The notes under the pieces: generated by a model
Databases searched by the model: none
What the model was told of the DNA's origin: nothing
Seen by the model: the letters and a program-made list of their open reading frames with translations, nothing else
Position numbers and translations under genes: made by a program
DNA from: Nageia nagi
Lineage: Eukaryota; Pinophyta
Direction: 5' to 3'
Length of the DNA: 64,000 bases
Assembly (NCBI GenBank): GCA_050084985.1
Contig: JBITNC010000001.1
Coordinates: 131,006,001 to 131,070,000, forward strand
Shown here: positions 10,866 through 22,049 of the stretch, in pieces
Layout of the letters: the number at the start of each line of letters is the position of its first letter
Position numbering within the stretch: position 1 is the stretch's first letter

Positions 10866-11612
10866 ACACTCCACCAAGAAGCATGATAAGCAGACTATGG
10901 GAGCTTGACTCCACTCATAGCCACATGATAAGCACATGATAAGCTGACTATGGGAGCTGGACTCCACTCATAGCCACATGATAAGCACATGATAAACTGA
11001 CTATGGGAGTTGGACTCCACTCATAAGCATGATAATCTGACCATGGGAGCTGGAACTCCACTCATAAGCATGATGATCTAACCATGGGAGCTGGACTCCA
11101 CTCAAAAGCATGATAATCTGATCACGGGAGCTGGACTCCACTTATGAGCATATGATAATCTGATCACGGGAGCTAGACTCCACTCAAAAGCATGACAATC
11201 TAACCATGGGAGCTGGAACTCCACTCACAAGCATGATGATCTAACCATGGGAGTTGGACTCCACTCACAAGCATGATAATCTGATCACGGGAGCTAGACT
11301 CCACTCAAAAGCATGACAATCTAACCATGGGAGCTGGACTCCACTCAAAAGCATGATAATCTGATCATGGGAGCTGGACTCCACTCGTGAGCATATGATA
11401 ATCTGATTACGGGAGCTGGACTCCACTCACAAGCATGCTAATCTGATCACAGGAGCTAGACTCCACTCACAAGCATGCTAATCTGATCACGGGAGCTAGA
11501 CTCCACTCAAAAGCATGATAATCTGATCACAGGAGTTGGACTCCACTTATGAGCATATGATAATCTGATTACGGGAGCTAGACTCTACTCAAAAGCATGA
11601 TAATCTGATCAC
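10866..11612. repeat. About 40-bp tandem array, element B 3' UTR
   Basis: Roughly 17 units of 40-43 bp, with some longer early variants of about 57 bp, share CATGATAATCTGATCACGGG and AGCTGGACTCCACTC. The GATAA(G/T)CTGA block also occurs in the neighbouring arrays, so all three probably grew from a common seed. Confidence 0.92.
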
Positions 11613-11806
11613 TCAAGTCTGCAAACACAAAAACTCAAAGCAATATTCTCCTGGATATATCATTCGTCAACCACCTATGACGCACACATGATACTTAGAT
11701 AAGCTGATAATTCAGATCTGTGAACACGAAACTTCAAAGCACTATTCTCCTGGATATATCATTCATCAAACATCTATGATGCACTCACGATACTCAATAA
11801 GCTGAT
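11612..11806. repeat. About 90-bp repeat, two units, element B
   Basis: Two diverged units share TATTCTCCTGGATATATCAT and a GATAAGCTGA end. They lie between the arrays and the promoter of the antisense gene. Confidence 0.75.
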
Positions 11807-11823
11807 TTTCTGGATAAAGGAAT

Positions 11824-11886
11824 GCGGGCGGTCCTTTCTTGCTGACTTAGAACATCGGCGGCCTTCTCTAAGACCGTGGGCGGTCC
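11824..11886. promoter_or_regulatory. Cluster of GC-rich half-palindromes upstream of antisense gene
   Basis: Three copies of the element's GC-rich motif occur within 63 bases: GCGGGCGGTCC at 11824, CATCGGCGGCCTT near 11853, and AGACCGTGGGCGGTCC at 11871. They lie about 150-200 bp upstream of the TATA box of the antisense gene. The same motif occurs in the LTRs, in intron 1 and in the spacer. A regulatory role is inferred only from position and repetition. Confidence 0.45.
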
Positions 11887-12028
11887 TTTTCTTGAGGACT
11901 CATCAAAAATCATGAAAATCAGGTCTCTGTGAATCACTCCTGGATTCCAAATTGATGCTTAATTGCTTGTCCACGCATGCCAAATGCTTAAATCGAAATT
12001 CATCTTGAAGTGTGTGCCCTAACCTTTC

Positions 12029-12037
12029 TATAAAAGG
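12029..12037 (+). promoter_or_regulatory. TATA box of antisense PMD gene
   Basis: TATAAAAGG lies about 150 bp upstream of the first in-frame ATG, in the direction of the antisense gene and opposite to LTR transcription. It matches the plant consensus well and suggests that the gene has its own promoter. Confidence 0.65.
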
Positions 12038-12253
12038 GGCCCCACCCTTCCTCATTTGTTCACCCTATCATTTTCATAGCTGAGAGCATCCTAGAGCTTG
12101 AGAGACTGATTCTGAGAGGTTTAGCGGGTGATTTTGTCACTATCACTTGGGGATTCTTCCTGTATTGCTGCACTGCATGCTATGGCCCTACCTATCACAC
12201 GCCGAGCTGGACACAGAGCTGCATTGGTAGCTGATTCTCCTGCTGGTCATCAG

Positions 12254-12575
12254 GTACATTGCATTTCCTACCTTTTCCTTGCTATGCTTTTGTTTGTCTT
12301 CCGATTTTTAGCTGCTTATACACTGGTTTCCTAAACTGCCCCTAGGGTTTTCCTGTTGCAAACCCTAGCCCTACGTTTTCCCTTTTCACTCTGTTTTTCT
12401 GAATTTCTGGTATTATGGCTGCACTAAGCTCATCCGTACGAACCTGTGCCCCGAATTTCATCCCCTTTATTCACGAAAACAGGACCGCTGGTGGTCCTTC
12501 TCACCAGTACTATTTTTGTTATTACGTGTTTTATACCTTGACACTAACTTGTCTTTTGTCATTCTTTTCTTGCAG
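12254..12575 (+). other. Intron 1 of antisense PMD gene
   Basis: CAG|GTACAT at the donor and a pyrimidine-rich TTCTTTTCTTGCAG at the acceptor delimit 322 bp between phase-0 codons. The intron holds a copy of the GC-rich near-palindrome, GGACCGCTGGTGGTCC, at 12482-12497. ORFs reading through the donor are shadows. Confidence 0.75.
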
Positions 12576-14001
12576 GACCGTGCATACCTCATGCGACCAT
12601 CCGGCAAGAGTGCTGCCTTCACCACTGCCCAACAGTGGCCCCAAACTGACGCAGCCCGGAGTATTCTAGAGGATATTTCATTCCGCCACCTTGCATTTGC
12701 TGACTATATGTTTCATGACCGCAACATGCTTACAGCTTTGATGGAGAGGTGGGATCCAAATTCCAACACCTTTCACCTTCCCACCGGTGAGATTACAGTG
12801 ACCCTAGAGGATATCTACAGGATCACTAGACTTCCTATCAGGGGGAAACTAGTGAACATGATTCCTGTTCCGAGCTTGGAACAGGCAAAGGTATGGGCTA
12901 CATGGCTGACAGGATCAGATGAAGTAAATCATAGAAAGAGAGGTGTGTCCCTAGTGAGACATGTGCCAGAGGATCCTCCAGCACGGGGTGACCTGCGGAT
13001 GAGGCTCCTCATTGCCTGCCTTCTAGATGCTATTGTCTATCCAGACAAGAGCAGTGAGACCTTCCCAGTGGGTATGATTCCTATTATTCAGGACATGGTT
13101 ATTCACAGACAGCGATATGCATGGTGCCTCGCAATACTGGCACAACTTTATCATGATCTCCACGGCTTTGCAGAGGTGGAGAGAAAGGGGAGACAGGTGG
13201 CTCACTCTATGATCCTACAGGTGTGGGCCTATGAGCACATCACTATTTCTAGACCGACTATACTACCCCTAGACCAGCCGGATGATGCCCCCACCTGGCA
13301 ACGGTGGGCGACGACCGAGGTACCAGACTTCCCTAACATAGACCTAGAGGGATGGCGTGTGCGACTTGACTTACTACAGGAGGTGTAGATCTACTGGCGT
13401 CCTTATCGGGGAGGTGTACCAGAGTGGGAGGAAGACCTAAAGGAGATGATATGGGTGAGACACCCTACCTATCTACAGGCACGGAGGGCACTAGTGGAGC
13501 CATACAGGCCAGAGCGGGTACTCCGCCAATTCGGCCTCCAGCAGGGTATACCGGATGACTGCAGGATAGTAGTGCGCTACTACCGTAGCAGGGACCTCCC
13601 AGAGGATTATGAGCGAGTACCAGACTGGGACCCAGACTGGGATTCCCCCAGCAAGGACTCTGACTATGATGTGGATGAAGACATAGATGGCCCTGATCAT
13701 ACCGAGGACTATCTAGACTGGTGGAGGACACGCTGCCCTCACCACCTAGGCATTCACGATACTGACATGGGAGACGATGCATGGGAGGATGAGGACCCAA
13801 GAGACACAGAGACTGGGTGGGACACTCCCTTCACCATGGGAGGATGGGGAGGGGAGAGTAGCTCTTCATACGCTCGTGACACATCTCTAGATGCAGGGCA
13901 TGACGACAATGAGGAGACTGATCCGGACCAGGATGAATATGAACCTGAATATAAGACAGAATCAGACTGGGAGGATGAAGCCTACGAGGAAGATGATGAT
14001 G

Positions 14002-14090
14002 GTAAACTACTTTCTCTTTTACTTTACTTTGACTTTCAGTTTTTCATAATACGCAAGGAACTAACATGATATATTAATGCTATGTCACAG
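14002..14090 (+). other. Intron 2 of antisense PMD gene
   Basis: An 89-bp intron with donor G|GTAAAC and acceptor ATGTCACAG splits an Asp codon. Removing it joins the acidic region to the coiled-coil exon in frame. The same last exon is present in element A. Confidence 0.78.
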
Positions 14091-14386
14091 ATCCTGAGGT
14101 TGAGATTGCTAGGCTGCGTAGCCAAATCGATCAGAAGGATGAGGAGATCAGAGAGCTACAGGGCCGTCTACGGTTTGGAGGAGGAGATTATGCCAGTATC
14201 TATCAGGACTTACAGGTGGCTAACAAAGAAATCAAGGTCCTCTACGAGCAGCTTCGCCAGGCTGAGAGACAGATCGGCGAGGAGAAGGCCCGCGCAGAGA
14301 AATACAAGGCACGATGCGGGGGTGGCACCTCTAGCAGGGCTACTAGCTCTAGTGTAGGGGGTGGGGGGTCTAGTAGGAGACTCTAA

Positions 14387-14787
14387 ATCATTCTATGTAA
14401 TCTCATCCAGTTTGCATTGTAAACAAAAACATTTTGAGCATGATATATATAAAACACATACTTTGGTACCTGATTTGTTCTTTACTCATGTACTTGTGAT
14501 GCGTGAATTTTGATGTTCCGTGATCTTTGCGAACGAATGCCAACGATACGATCTGAAATCCTGACCTTTCATGTTGCAAACGTGCATGGAATCTTTTGCT
14601 TTTCTCTGTTCATCTACTAAAAGAGGACCGCCGGTGGCCCTATTGTCACGAAATACAACACCGGTGCTCCTGTTATAACGTCATAAATCTTCCCAATCTC
14701 CTGACCATGACGTCTGTTAATGACCTGAACCAACTGCGTGTTCCTCTCCCCTTTTTTTTTTATATATATATATATATATATTTTAAT
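14387..14787. other. Spacer between convergent PMD gene and gag, element B
   Basis: Non-coding and homologous to 178-561 of element A. It includes a T-run plus a TA microsatellite (about 14753-14781) and the motif GGACCGCCGGTGGCCC at 14625-14640. Confidence 0.6.
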
Positions 14788-16005
14788 TTACCAAATGATA
14801 CCCCCGGAGGGCCTGGCGCTTCCCCCGGTGTCAACCTTGCAAGCATCTTCAAGAAAGATCGTATTGATATGCTGTTCTTCTCTTGTATCTTTAATTTTTT
14901 CTGGACATACATAGAATCCATCTTCTATGAGCTTCTGTATTCTATCTCTAAGGTTCCCACATCCATTAGTGGCATGACCTTTAGCCTGATGATATTCACA
15001 ATACCTATCTTCCTTATACCAATGAGGTTTTTCTGCTGTAGGATCCTCTTCACGCTTTGGTAAAAGTTGTAATAACCCCTTTTCCACAAGGTCTTTTAGG
15101 ATATGTCTTGGAGGTATAGGAAATCTCACATATTTCTTTCCCTTTGTCTCACTTGCCTTTTCAGCTACATGGACAGCTTTCTCTTTCTTTGGCGATTGTG
15201 ATCTCTTATCCTTTATTTTTGCCTTTTCATTGTTACCATACTTTACAAGCCCTAGCTTCACAAGGACTTTTTCTTTCTCTAACAATTTATATGTCATATC
15301 GGAAAATGTGAGATGTGTATAATCAATAACATATGATTGTAGGGGCAATATAACAGCTTCTTTAAAAATGTTATTTACCTCTTTTTCTGTTAACTTGGTC
15401 TTTACCTACTGCCATGTCTTTTTAAACCTTACAACAAATTTATCCAGTTGCTCATCACTGTCCTGTTTAATAGCACATAAATCTGATAGCATAACCTCCT
15501 TCTTGATGTTATGCTTATATTGCTCCAGAAACAAATCACTGAATTTTGCAAATGATGTAATGGACCCTTCAGGTAAACCATAAAACCATTCTCGTGCATC
15601 TCCTTCCAAGCTTTGAGGGAAGAATTTAGCCTGCAATCTTTGGTCTGTACCAATTGTGAGTTCACATTCATCCTTAAATCCTTGTATATGTCTCCTTGGA
15701 TCTCCTCCGCCATTGAACTTACTGAATTTTGGCTTGTTGTAATCGGCTGGTGGCATATGCCTACGAATGTCATCACATAAAGGACTACCGAATTCAAAAG
15801 ACTCGTTAGGCGGAGCTGATCTCCTTGTCAATCTATCTATCTACCTCTGCATACCTTCCATTGTAGCCTGAACATTACTATTGTCACCCTCAGCGCTATG
15901 TTGCATTCCTCCGGATCCCTCCGGGTCATCATGTCTGATTTCTACCAATAATTCATCCAAATCCCTTTTTGAAAGACTACGCAAGAATAACTTGAGCTGA
16001 TCCAT
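14788..16005 (-). pseudogene. gag of element B (two in-frame TAG codons)
   Basis: A single frame of 405 codons starts at an ATG at 16005, 90 bp inside the LTR, and ends at 14788 with RPSGGIIW. It is interrupted by TAG at 15843-15841 and 15408-15406, with no frameshift. The capsid core (KFSKFNGGGDPRRHI, then DAREWFYGLPEGSI and FLEQYKHNIKK) matches Retrotrans_gag. The knuckle CEYHQAKGHATNGC has the Tat-type CxYHxxxGHxxxxC form. Compared with element A gag, identity is low (roughly 30% by eye) except for the last eight residues. Gag packages the element RNA into particles. No protease follows, so particle maturation would need a helper element. Confidence 0.85.
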
Positions 16006-16077
16006 GATTAAACACTCTCAAAATAGATATTAGTTCTAACTAAAACCTTTAGGGTTTTAGCACAATGATGTGTAGTT

Positions 16078-16095
16078 CACGTCGGGTTCACCAAA
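16078..16095 (-). other. Primer-binding site, element B
   Basis: The minus strand reads TTTGGTGAACCCGACGTG directly after the 5' LTR, identical to element A. Its position is diagnostic; the donor tRNA was not identified. Confidence 0.72.
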
Positions 16096-16928
16096 TGTTT
16101 ACAAATAAAAATTGAGAGTGCAAATAAATAACTAAGCAATTATCTACAAACTCAATATTATCTGTATTCTAGCTACGGATAGCGATTTATTCTATATAAT
16201 CATAAACAACATAACCAATTCAGAAGTATGCTTGTACCAACCAAGACTGTGATTTGTGTACTTACCTCACGGAACGTACCTGACAACGGAAGATGTAGAT
16301 ATTAGCGATGTACTGATGATGAGCTACCTTTCCAACAGCTTCGTGACCTGCAATGATGCCAAAAGAGGACCGCGGGCGGTCCGTTTCAGTGGTATAAGAG
16401 CACCGGCGGTGTTCTTCCGTTCACAAAGGAGCACCGGCGGCCTTATCTTGATAGCTTTGACCTCTCAGTTAGGTCCAGATCTTCAGTATAGATATCTCTG
16501 ATAGCAGTATAATATTAGAATTGATCGCAGATGTCAGGAGAGCTCGCGTAAGGAAGCACACAAACCACAGCCTTGTAGGCGGTACCAAGAGATACCTTAG
16601 GGGGTAGCCACTTACAAGACCATACGCGGGATCATGTGTATCCTTGTTGTTGTGGACTTACTATTAGATCCCTTATTTATATAGATATAGGTAATACCGC
16701 CCATAGGTCGGTGTGCATCCACATAAATAAGGTTAATTCACAAGATTCAAGATAAACATACCAATAAACAAGATAATCCATGCAATATTCAAGATAAACC
16801 ATGCAATATTCATATTCAAGCCAAACATTGATATTATCACTTTAATTCATTCAAGACATATAGTTAAGCCAAGCATATTTCATTAATTCATTGATTTAAA
16901 AGCATAAAATCATTTTTATGTGTTAACA
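16096..16928 (-). repeat. 5' LTR of element B (right copy)
   Basis: 833 bp, the same length as the left LTR, with the same TG..CA ends and a minus-strand TATA box at 16681-16670. The near-palindrome GGACCGCGGGCGGTCC is at 16367-16382. The approximately twelve differences from the left LTR are mostly C/T or G/A, several in former CG contexts. Confidence 0.93.
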
Positions 16929-16933
16929 ATACC
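16929..16933. other. Right target-site duplication of element B (ATACC)
   Basis: Exact copy of 8997-9001. Confidence 0.92.
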
Positions 16934-17524
16934 CTTTAAAATAAATATGATTGAGTTGGAGGTGATGAACAACCATTAATTCTATATTTTTTATATATCC
17001 ATTGACTACACCATAAGTTGTAGAGCCAAACTTGGAGATGAATATCGAGTTGTAGGAAAGTCATCACTTTTCATCAAGTGAATATAAATAAGGTAGCTAT
17101 GCTTGGATTCTACTATCAATATAGCCTTTGATGGCATTCCTTGAGCCCCATTACACAAAGGGGATCACCTTAAGTACCAAAATAATACTTCACCATAGCT
17201 TACCTATAGGATTCCAGCCTACCCGTGTTTAAACACCTGATTAGAAAAAATAAAACTAAGAGAATTAACAAGAATAAAATTAATGATTCACATAAATAAC
17301 TAAAGAAAAATTAATTTAATTTATTAACAAAATTAGATAAGATAATCACATTGAAAAGGCAAGTTTATAAATAGGCTATCTGTGCATTCATTTGTTTTCT
17401 TGATAATATAAAATCAAAATAAAAATTTAATTGCTATGATTGATGTATATTTTATTTTATTTATTATTTAGAAAAAAATAGAAATAAAAATGAAAAAGTA
17501 GAAGGTCTTAGAAAACAAAAGAGA

Positions 17525-20174
17525 ATGGTTAATACTCATTCTCAAATGGCTTGTCAACAATAAGAGCCATATGATAAAATCTACCAAGAGGAACAACCTA
17601 GTCATTGGTTTCACAGATCTAGTAGAGAAATATCAAGGAGAGAAACTTCTCAAGAAATAGATGATATATTAAGTTACGTAATACAATGTTTAACACATTT
17701 AAGGATTCCTCACTCCTCTCATGCTCATATCCTTCTATTATATTTAACTTATCTAGCAGAAGAAACACCAATAGGTAATGAGGAAGAAGTCATCTTAAGG
17801 ACTACTACTCTATCATGAATGCATTTGGATTATGATATTTTACAAAAGAATCCTTTTAAACCAAAATATGATCATGTTACATGTTATCTTCTAGATGAAC
17901 ATCTTATCTAATCTTATATAAGATGAGATGATTATACCTCTTCCACTATCTCTAGAACGATGAATGAGTTCGATGATAGGATTTTGATACATACAGATAC
18001 TCCTACTCCTAAATTAAGAAGGCATGCTAGGATGTATAATGATGCTTATCATATTTTAAAAACTAATACACCTACCCCTAGGACTATTTATTCTTCTTCT
18101 ATTATGAGTTATGCAGATCCTAGTACTACTTTACCGCAAGAACTAGTCATAAGATTTTTGAACAAAGACATAGGAGAAATCTTGATTCTTTAAGATATAA
18201 GGTAGGAGATATACCATTGTACATGTCTAGATCAAACCAAATTTGGAACAACTTTATAATGACCATTAAATTATTTTATACAATCCAGATATACAAAAAT
18301 TGAATCAACTTAGAAGATTAGGGCAAAATCCATGTTTATAAACACAACCTATGTTTCATGCATATCAAGGTAAAACATCGCTAGGGAAACCTTACAAACA
18401 ACAAGTTCCAAATCAAACTTGAAATAGACCTAATTACAAAATAGTATATAATAGGAAATTACCATCTAGAGCAAGATCCTTGTCTCCTCAAGGTCACAAA
18501 AATTATAAAAATCAAAATATTCATTTACCTAGGAAAAGGGAGGTATTACATGAGCAACAACAACCTTAGAGACCCCCTTGCCTTGGTCTAGACATGAAGT
18601 TCAAATAAAACATACTCTTACACCTTTATATCAATAAGGGAAATGATATTTGCCTCCAAATCAACCACTTCTACCTACTCCACCATATAATGAAAATTAT
18701 TATGGTGATCAAACACCATCTAAAATAAGTCATCAATCATTTTCAACAAATGAACAAACAAGAATAATAAAAATCCTATCATTCCCACACAATTAACTAA
18801 TGAATTTAATGAAAGATTAATAGAGATTGAGAAAATGTTACTCTAACAAAACAAGCATAAAATATCTTACAAAATAATTCATAATGAGACCATACATCCT
18901 AGTGTTCCTAATACAGATATCCCTTTCAAATTTGAGATTCCAAAAATTGAATCTTTCAAAGGAAAGGAGGACCTTAAATAACATCTAAGGTGTTTTAAAT
19001 ACTCAAGTTATGTAATTTCCAACAATGATGCTTTGATGTTACATATCTTTCCCATGATACTTACTGGACAAGCAATGGACTGGTACAATAACTTAACTAA
19101 ACATATCATCACAACATATGCACAATTGGCTAACTTTTTTTTAGAATACTTTAGAATAAATATTAAAGATAAAACCTCTATAATTGATCTCACAAGCTTA
19201 CAACAGTTTTAGGATGAGACAATTACAGACTTTATTTCAAGATGGAGGATAATTTTGACAAGCATGCCTTATACTCTACCATAAGAAGAATTAGTTAAAA
19301 TGTTTAGTCAAAGTTGTCTAAGACCCTAGCTAGTACCTTATTGATTCAACACCACAAGATATTTGAGGAAGCAATTTCTCAAGTTGTTGTAATTGAAAAG
19401 GTTAAAATTCATGATGGAGAACTAAGGGTAAAAAAAAAGAGCCATATGTAGAAATAGAAATCACGTAAAACAATCAACAAAACTAATGCCTGCTAATAAA
19501 GTATCTTATCTTAAATATGGAGAACCAAAACCTCTGCAAAATATACCTACTTTGCAAAATAAAGAAAGAAAGCCTAGGCCACCCCTAGAAAGTTTACTCC
19601 TTTAACTGAATCTCTTTATGATATTTTGAAAAAATTTATGAACCATTAAATTATTATATTACCTAAAATATGACCTAAAAGGCCAAATGTAAGAGATAGA
19701 AAATGGTACAATGAAAATGGTTATTGCTAGTATCATCACCAAAAGGGCCATACTATAGGTAAATGTAGAACATTAAAACATAAGGTTCAAGATTTGATTG
19801 ATTAAGGAAGATTATAGGTAGATAACCCATTGACTATCCTTAATCAAAATCTAAGAATATATCAAAATCCTCTTCCTCAACATCAAGCAAATATCATATC
19901 ATCACAAATACACCAAAATCAAGTAACACACAAAGGGTTTCAAGATGTTTATACCTTTGTTGCTATGATAAGCATAAATACAAGAGCCCAAAGGGTGCAA
20001 GGAAGGCAACCTGATATTCCTAACAATCAAACAAATGATGGTATTATACAACCAAATATACCTAGACCTCAACCTCCTAAGATTTTAGTAAAAGAAGCTG
20101 TGCAACATAAATTAAGAAAATCACAAGTGAATATGTCCTTGTTTGAGTTGTTACAACAATCCAAAAATCATTAA
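17525..20174 (+). pseudogene. gag of element C
   Basis: A plus-strand frame can be followed from ATG 17525 with many stops, nearly all TAG, TAA or TGA from single transitions. The N-terminal part is polar and unrecognised. At about 18900-19280 lies the Retrotrans_gag capsid core: PKIESFKGKEDLK, GQAMDWYNNLTKHI, then ADFISRW-like DFISRWRIIL. A Tat-type knuckle reading C-stop-YHHQKGHTIGKC is at about 19726-19770. It is followed by YQNPLPQHQ, which also occurs in element A gag. The frame then runs into the protease without a clear break, which suggests a single gag-pol polyprotein. Confidence 0.78.
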
Positions 20175-20800
20175 GAAGCTATGAATCAATTTTTGCAAAC
20201 AATCGAATTAGATATTAATGATCCTAAAATCTTTGTGTCTTTTGTGGGAAATATTAAAACAAGCCAAAAATCCACTATTTCCTTCCATGATCATGAAGTC
20301 AAGTAATCAAACCATTTTCAAAGTCAAGATCCCCCACTACATATCATAGCCAAGATATATGGGAAGGATTTTAAAAGGATATTAATAGATGAAGGTTTTG
20401 CAATAAATATCATTTCTACAACTACCTATAAGAACTTGAATCTTCCTTTCTCACACATATGGTTTCCTTCCTTATAATTAAGAGCTTTCAATGATGCTTT
20501 GTGCTCAAAAATGGGATCTATATTGTTACCCATCACTATAGGATCTAAAACCATACAAATATTACTGCAAGTTATTGAAGGGGATATAACACAATACAAC
20601 TTGCTCTTTGGAAGACCATTGATTAGAGACATGCAATATGTCCCATCAACATATCATAATTGCTTGAAATACATTCATGATGGGGTAGTACACTATGTAC
20701 TTGGTGATGAGAATCCATATTCCCATTGCAATTATACGCATCTTTTAGGGGAGACTTATTTTCCCTCTACTCATTATTTTACATTGCCTATGGTTCCTTA
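20175..20800 (+). pseudogene. Aspartic protease region of element C
   Basis: Continuous with the gag frame. The retropepsin active site reads LIDEGFAINII, with Glu-Gly in place of the usual Ser/Thr-Gly or Gly-Gly after Asp. The flap/C-terminal segment LLFGRPLIRDMQYVPSTYHN is typical of Tat-lineage proteases. In-frame stops at several points make the copy non-functional. Its role would have been cleavage of the gag-pol polyprotein in the particle. Confidence 0.75.
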
Positions 20801-22049
20801 AAAGGTATCAATAGATATCGATAAAGAAGATACTTATCCAAGCTATTTATAGGGGAAAGATCTCACTAATATTGAAGTACCTCATACACCAAATATTAAT
20901 AGGGATTCATTACTAAAAATAAAATGAACAATCCTAGAAAATCAAACATGGGAGGAAAGAGCATGAAAGTTAGATGAAGTAAATAAAGCTTCATGGCATC
21001 TTGTCCTATAAATACACTAGATAATGATGGTATAGTAAAAAATAAAGCATTTGATATTTATCCTATGCCTATAAAATTAACTGATTACAGAATAGAAGAG
21101 TTTTCCATTGATGATGTTATTTTTTAATATTCCTATAGATCAATAAATAGGAACACCTAAGGAGCCTCCTTGTGTGGTGGGCCAATTAGTACCACTAGGG
21201 TAATTACCTAATCAAACACTTTGTGTATATAAAGATCCTATAGAACCACCTATCTTTCCTCTAACTCATTCTAATAAAGGTATTTTTTCTAATTCATTAG
21301 AATAATTATCATCAGATTTAAGATCATTCATCGAAATATACTTTGATAGGTGTCAATGGAAAAGACAAGGTTTAGGATGATATGAATAAGGACCTAGGTA
21401 TACCATTGATATTCATTATCAATTGCCTAATGTTAAGATAGGACTAGGTTATAAGAGAAAAAATCAAGGAGTATCTAGTTTCAAGATAACTAAGTTAGAA
21501 GCTGAGCCTACAACATATGAAAATTTATCTGAAGTATTTAAGTGGATGACAAATCAAGATGACATAGAGTCTAAAACATTATTCTTGCAAGGGTTATTTT
21601 TTGATATATCAATTAACATGGTAGACATTGCAAATATATGTGATGATATAATGCCTCAAATGAACTTTGATTAGTTTGTAAGTGACAACTTTGATGAGTT
21701 TGAAATAATAGGTTCAAATAATTCAAGTATTTCTTCTTCATACTTTCTAGTAGATGAAGAAACTACATATTTTACATTGATTTTTGAACAACCTACAATC
21801 TAGGATTTCAAATTCATAGATTCAATCTTATAGATTACAAACTTGAATATTAATACTACTTTATAAGATTAGTATGAAGTTGAGGATGAAGAATATAATG
21901 CTAACGATAATAATTGGATTCCAATATCCAACCAATTAGAGGATGGATCTCACATGTTAGTTGAAGAAACCATCAAAATTAATTTAATTTATGAACCTAA
22001 TAGCCCTAAAATAATTCAATTAGGAAAATCCTTTATTGAAAATGAGAAA

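Larger units (their letters stand above)
12182..14386 (+). pseudogene. Antisense plant-mobile-domain (PMD, MAIN/MAIL-like) gene of element B, three exons, one nonsense codon
   Basis: Proposed exons are 12182-12253, 12576-14001 and 14091-14386, with GT..AG introns of phase 0 and phase 1. They join to 598 codons in one frame with a single internal stop, TAG 13386-13388 (codon 295). The encoded protein has a basic 24-residue N-terminus, then the PMD / aminotransferase-like core, with TFHLPTGEITVTLEDIYRI near residue 88 and VWAYEHI near residue 240. A very acidic Asp/Glu/Trp region follows at about 365-495, then a charged coiled coil at about 501-568 and a Gly/Ser tail. PMD proteins occur as plant nuclear genes (MAIN/MAIL) and in transposons; their biochemical activity is not established. 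The gene runs opposite to gag, converging on it. Apart from the one stop it looks well preserved, so loss of function may be recent, or the C-terminal part may be dispensable. Confidence 0.82.
9002..16928 (-). mobile_element. Element B: complete non-autonomous Tat-like LTR retrotransposon carrying an antisense spliced PMD gene
   Basis: Two 833-bp LTRs, a perfect 5-bp TSD, a PBS next to the right LTR and a purine tract next to the left LTR define a complete minus-strand element of 7,927 bp. Order in the element's own direction: 5' LTR (16928-16096), PBS, gag (16005-14788), a convergent antisense gene (plus strand 12182-14386), tandem-repeat arrays (about 11800-10187), PPT, 3' LTR (9834-9002). 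There is no protease, RT, RNase H or integrase, so mobility must have depended on another element. I count about a dozen differences between the LTRs (about 1.5%), most of them transitions, so this is the youngest dated insertion here. Confidence 0.93.

Noticed and set aside
10638-10967. ORFs on both strands over the tandem arrays, including a 109-codon minus-strand ORF
   Set aside because: They are translations of repeats, with no start context or conservation outside the array.
10187-11612. CRISPR-like regular array
   Set aside because: Units are contiguous tandem repeats without unique spacers, inside a plant retrotransposon.
12128-12334. Alternative start and read-through of exon 1
   Set aside because: It relies on GTG as start and reads through a good GT donor; splicing at 12253 gives the long PMD frame.
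13465-13800. Minus-strand ORFs of 111 and 69 codons
   Set aside because: Shadows of the acidic PMD coding region, as expected from its codon composition.
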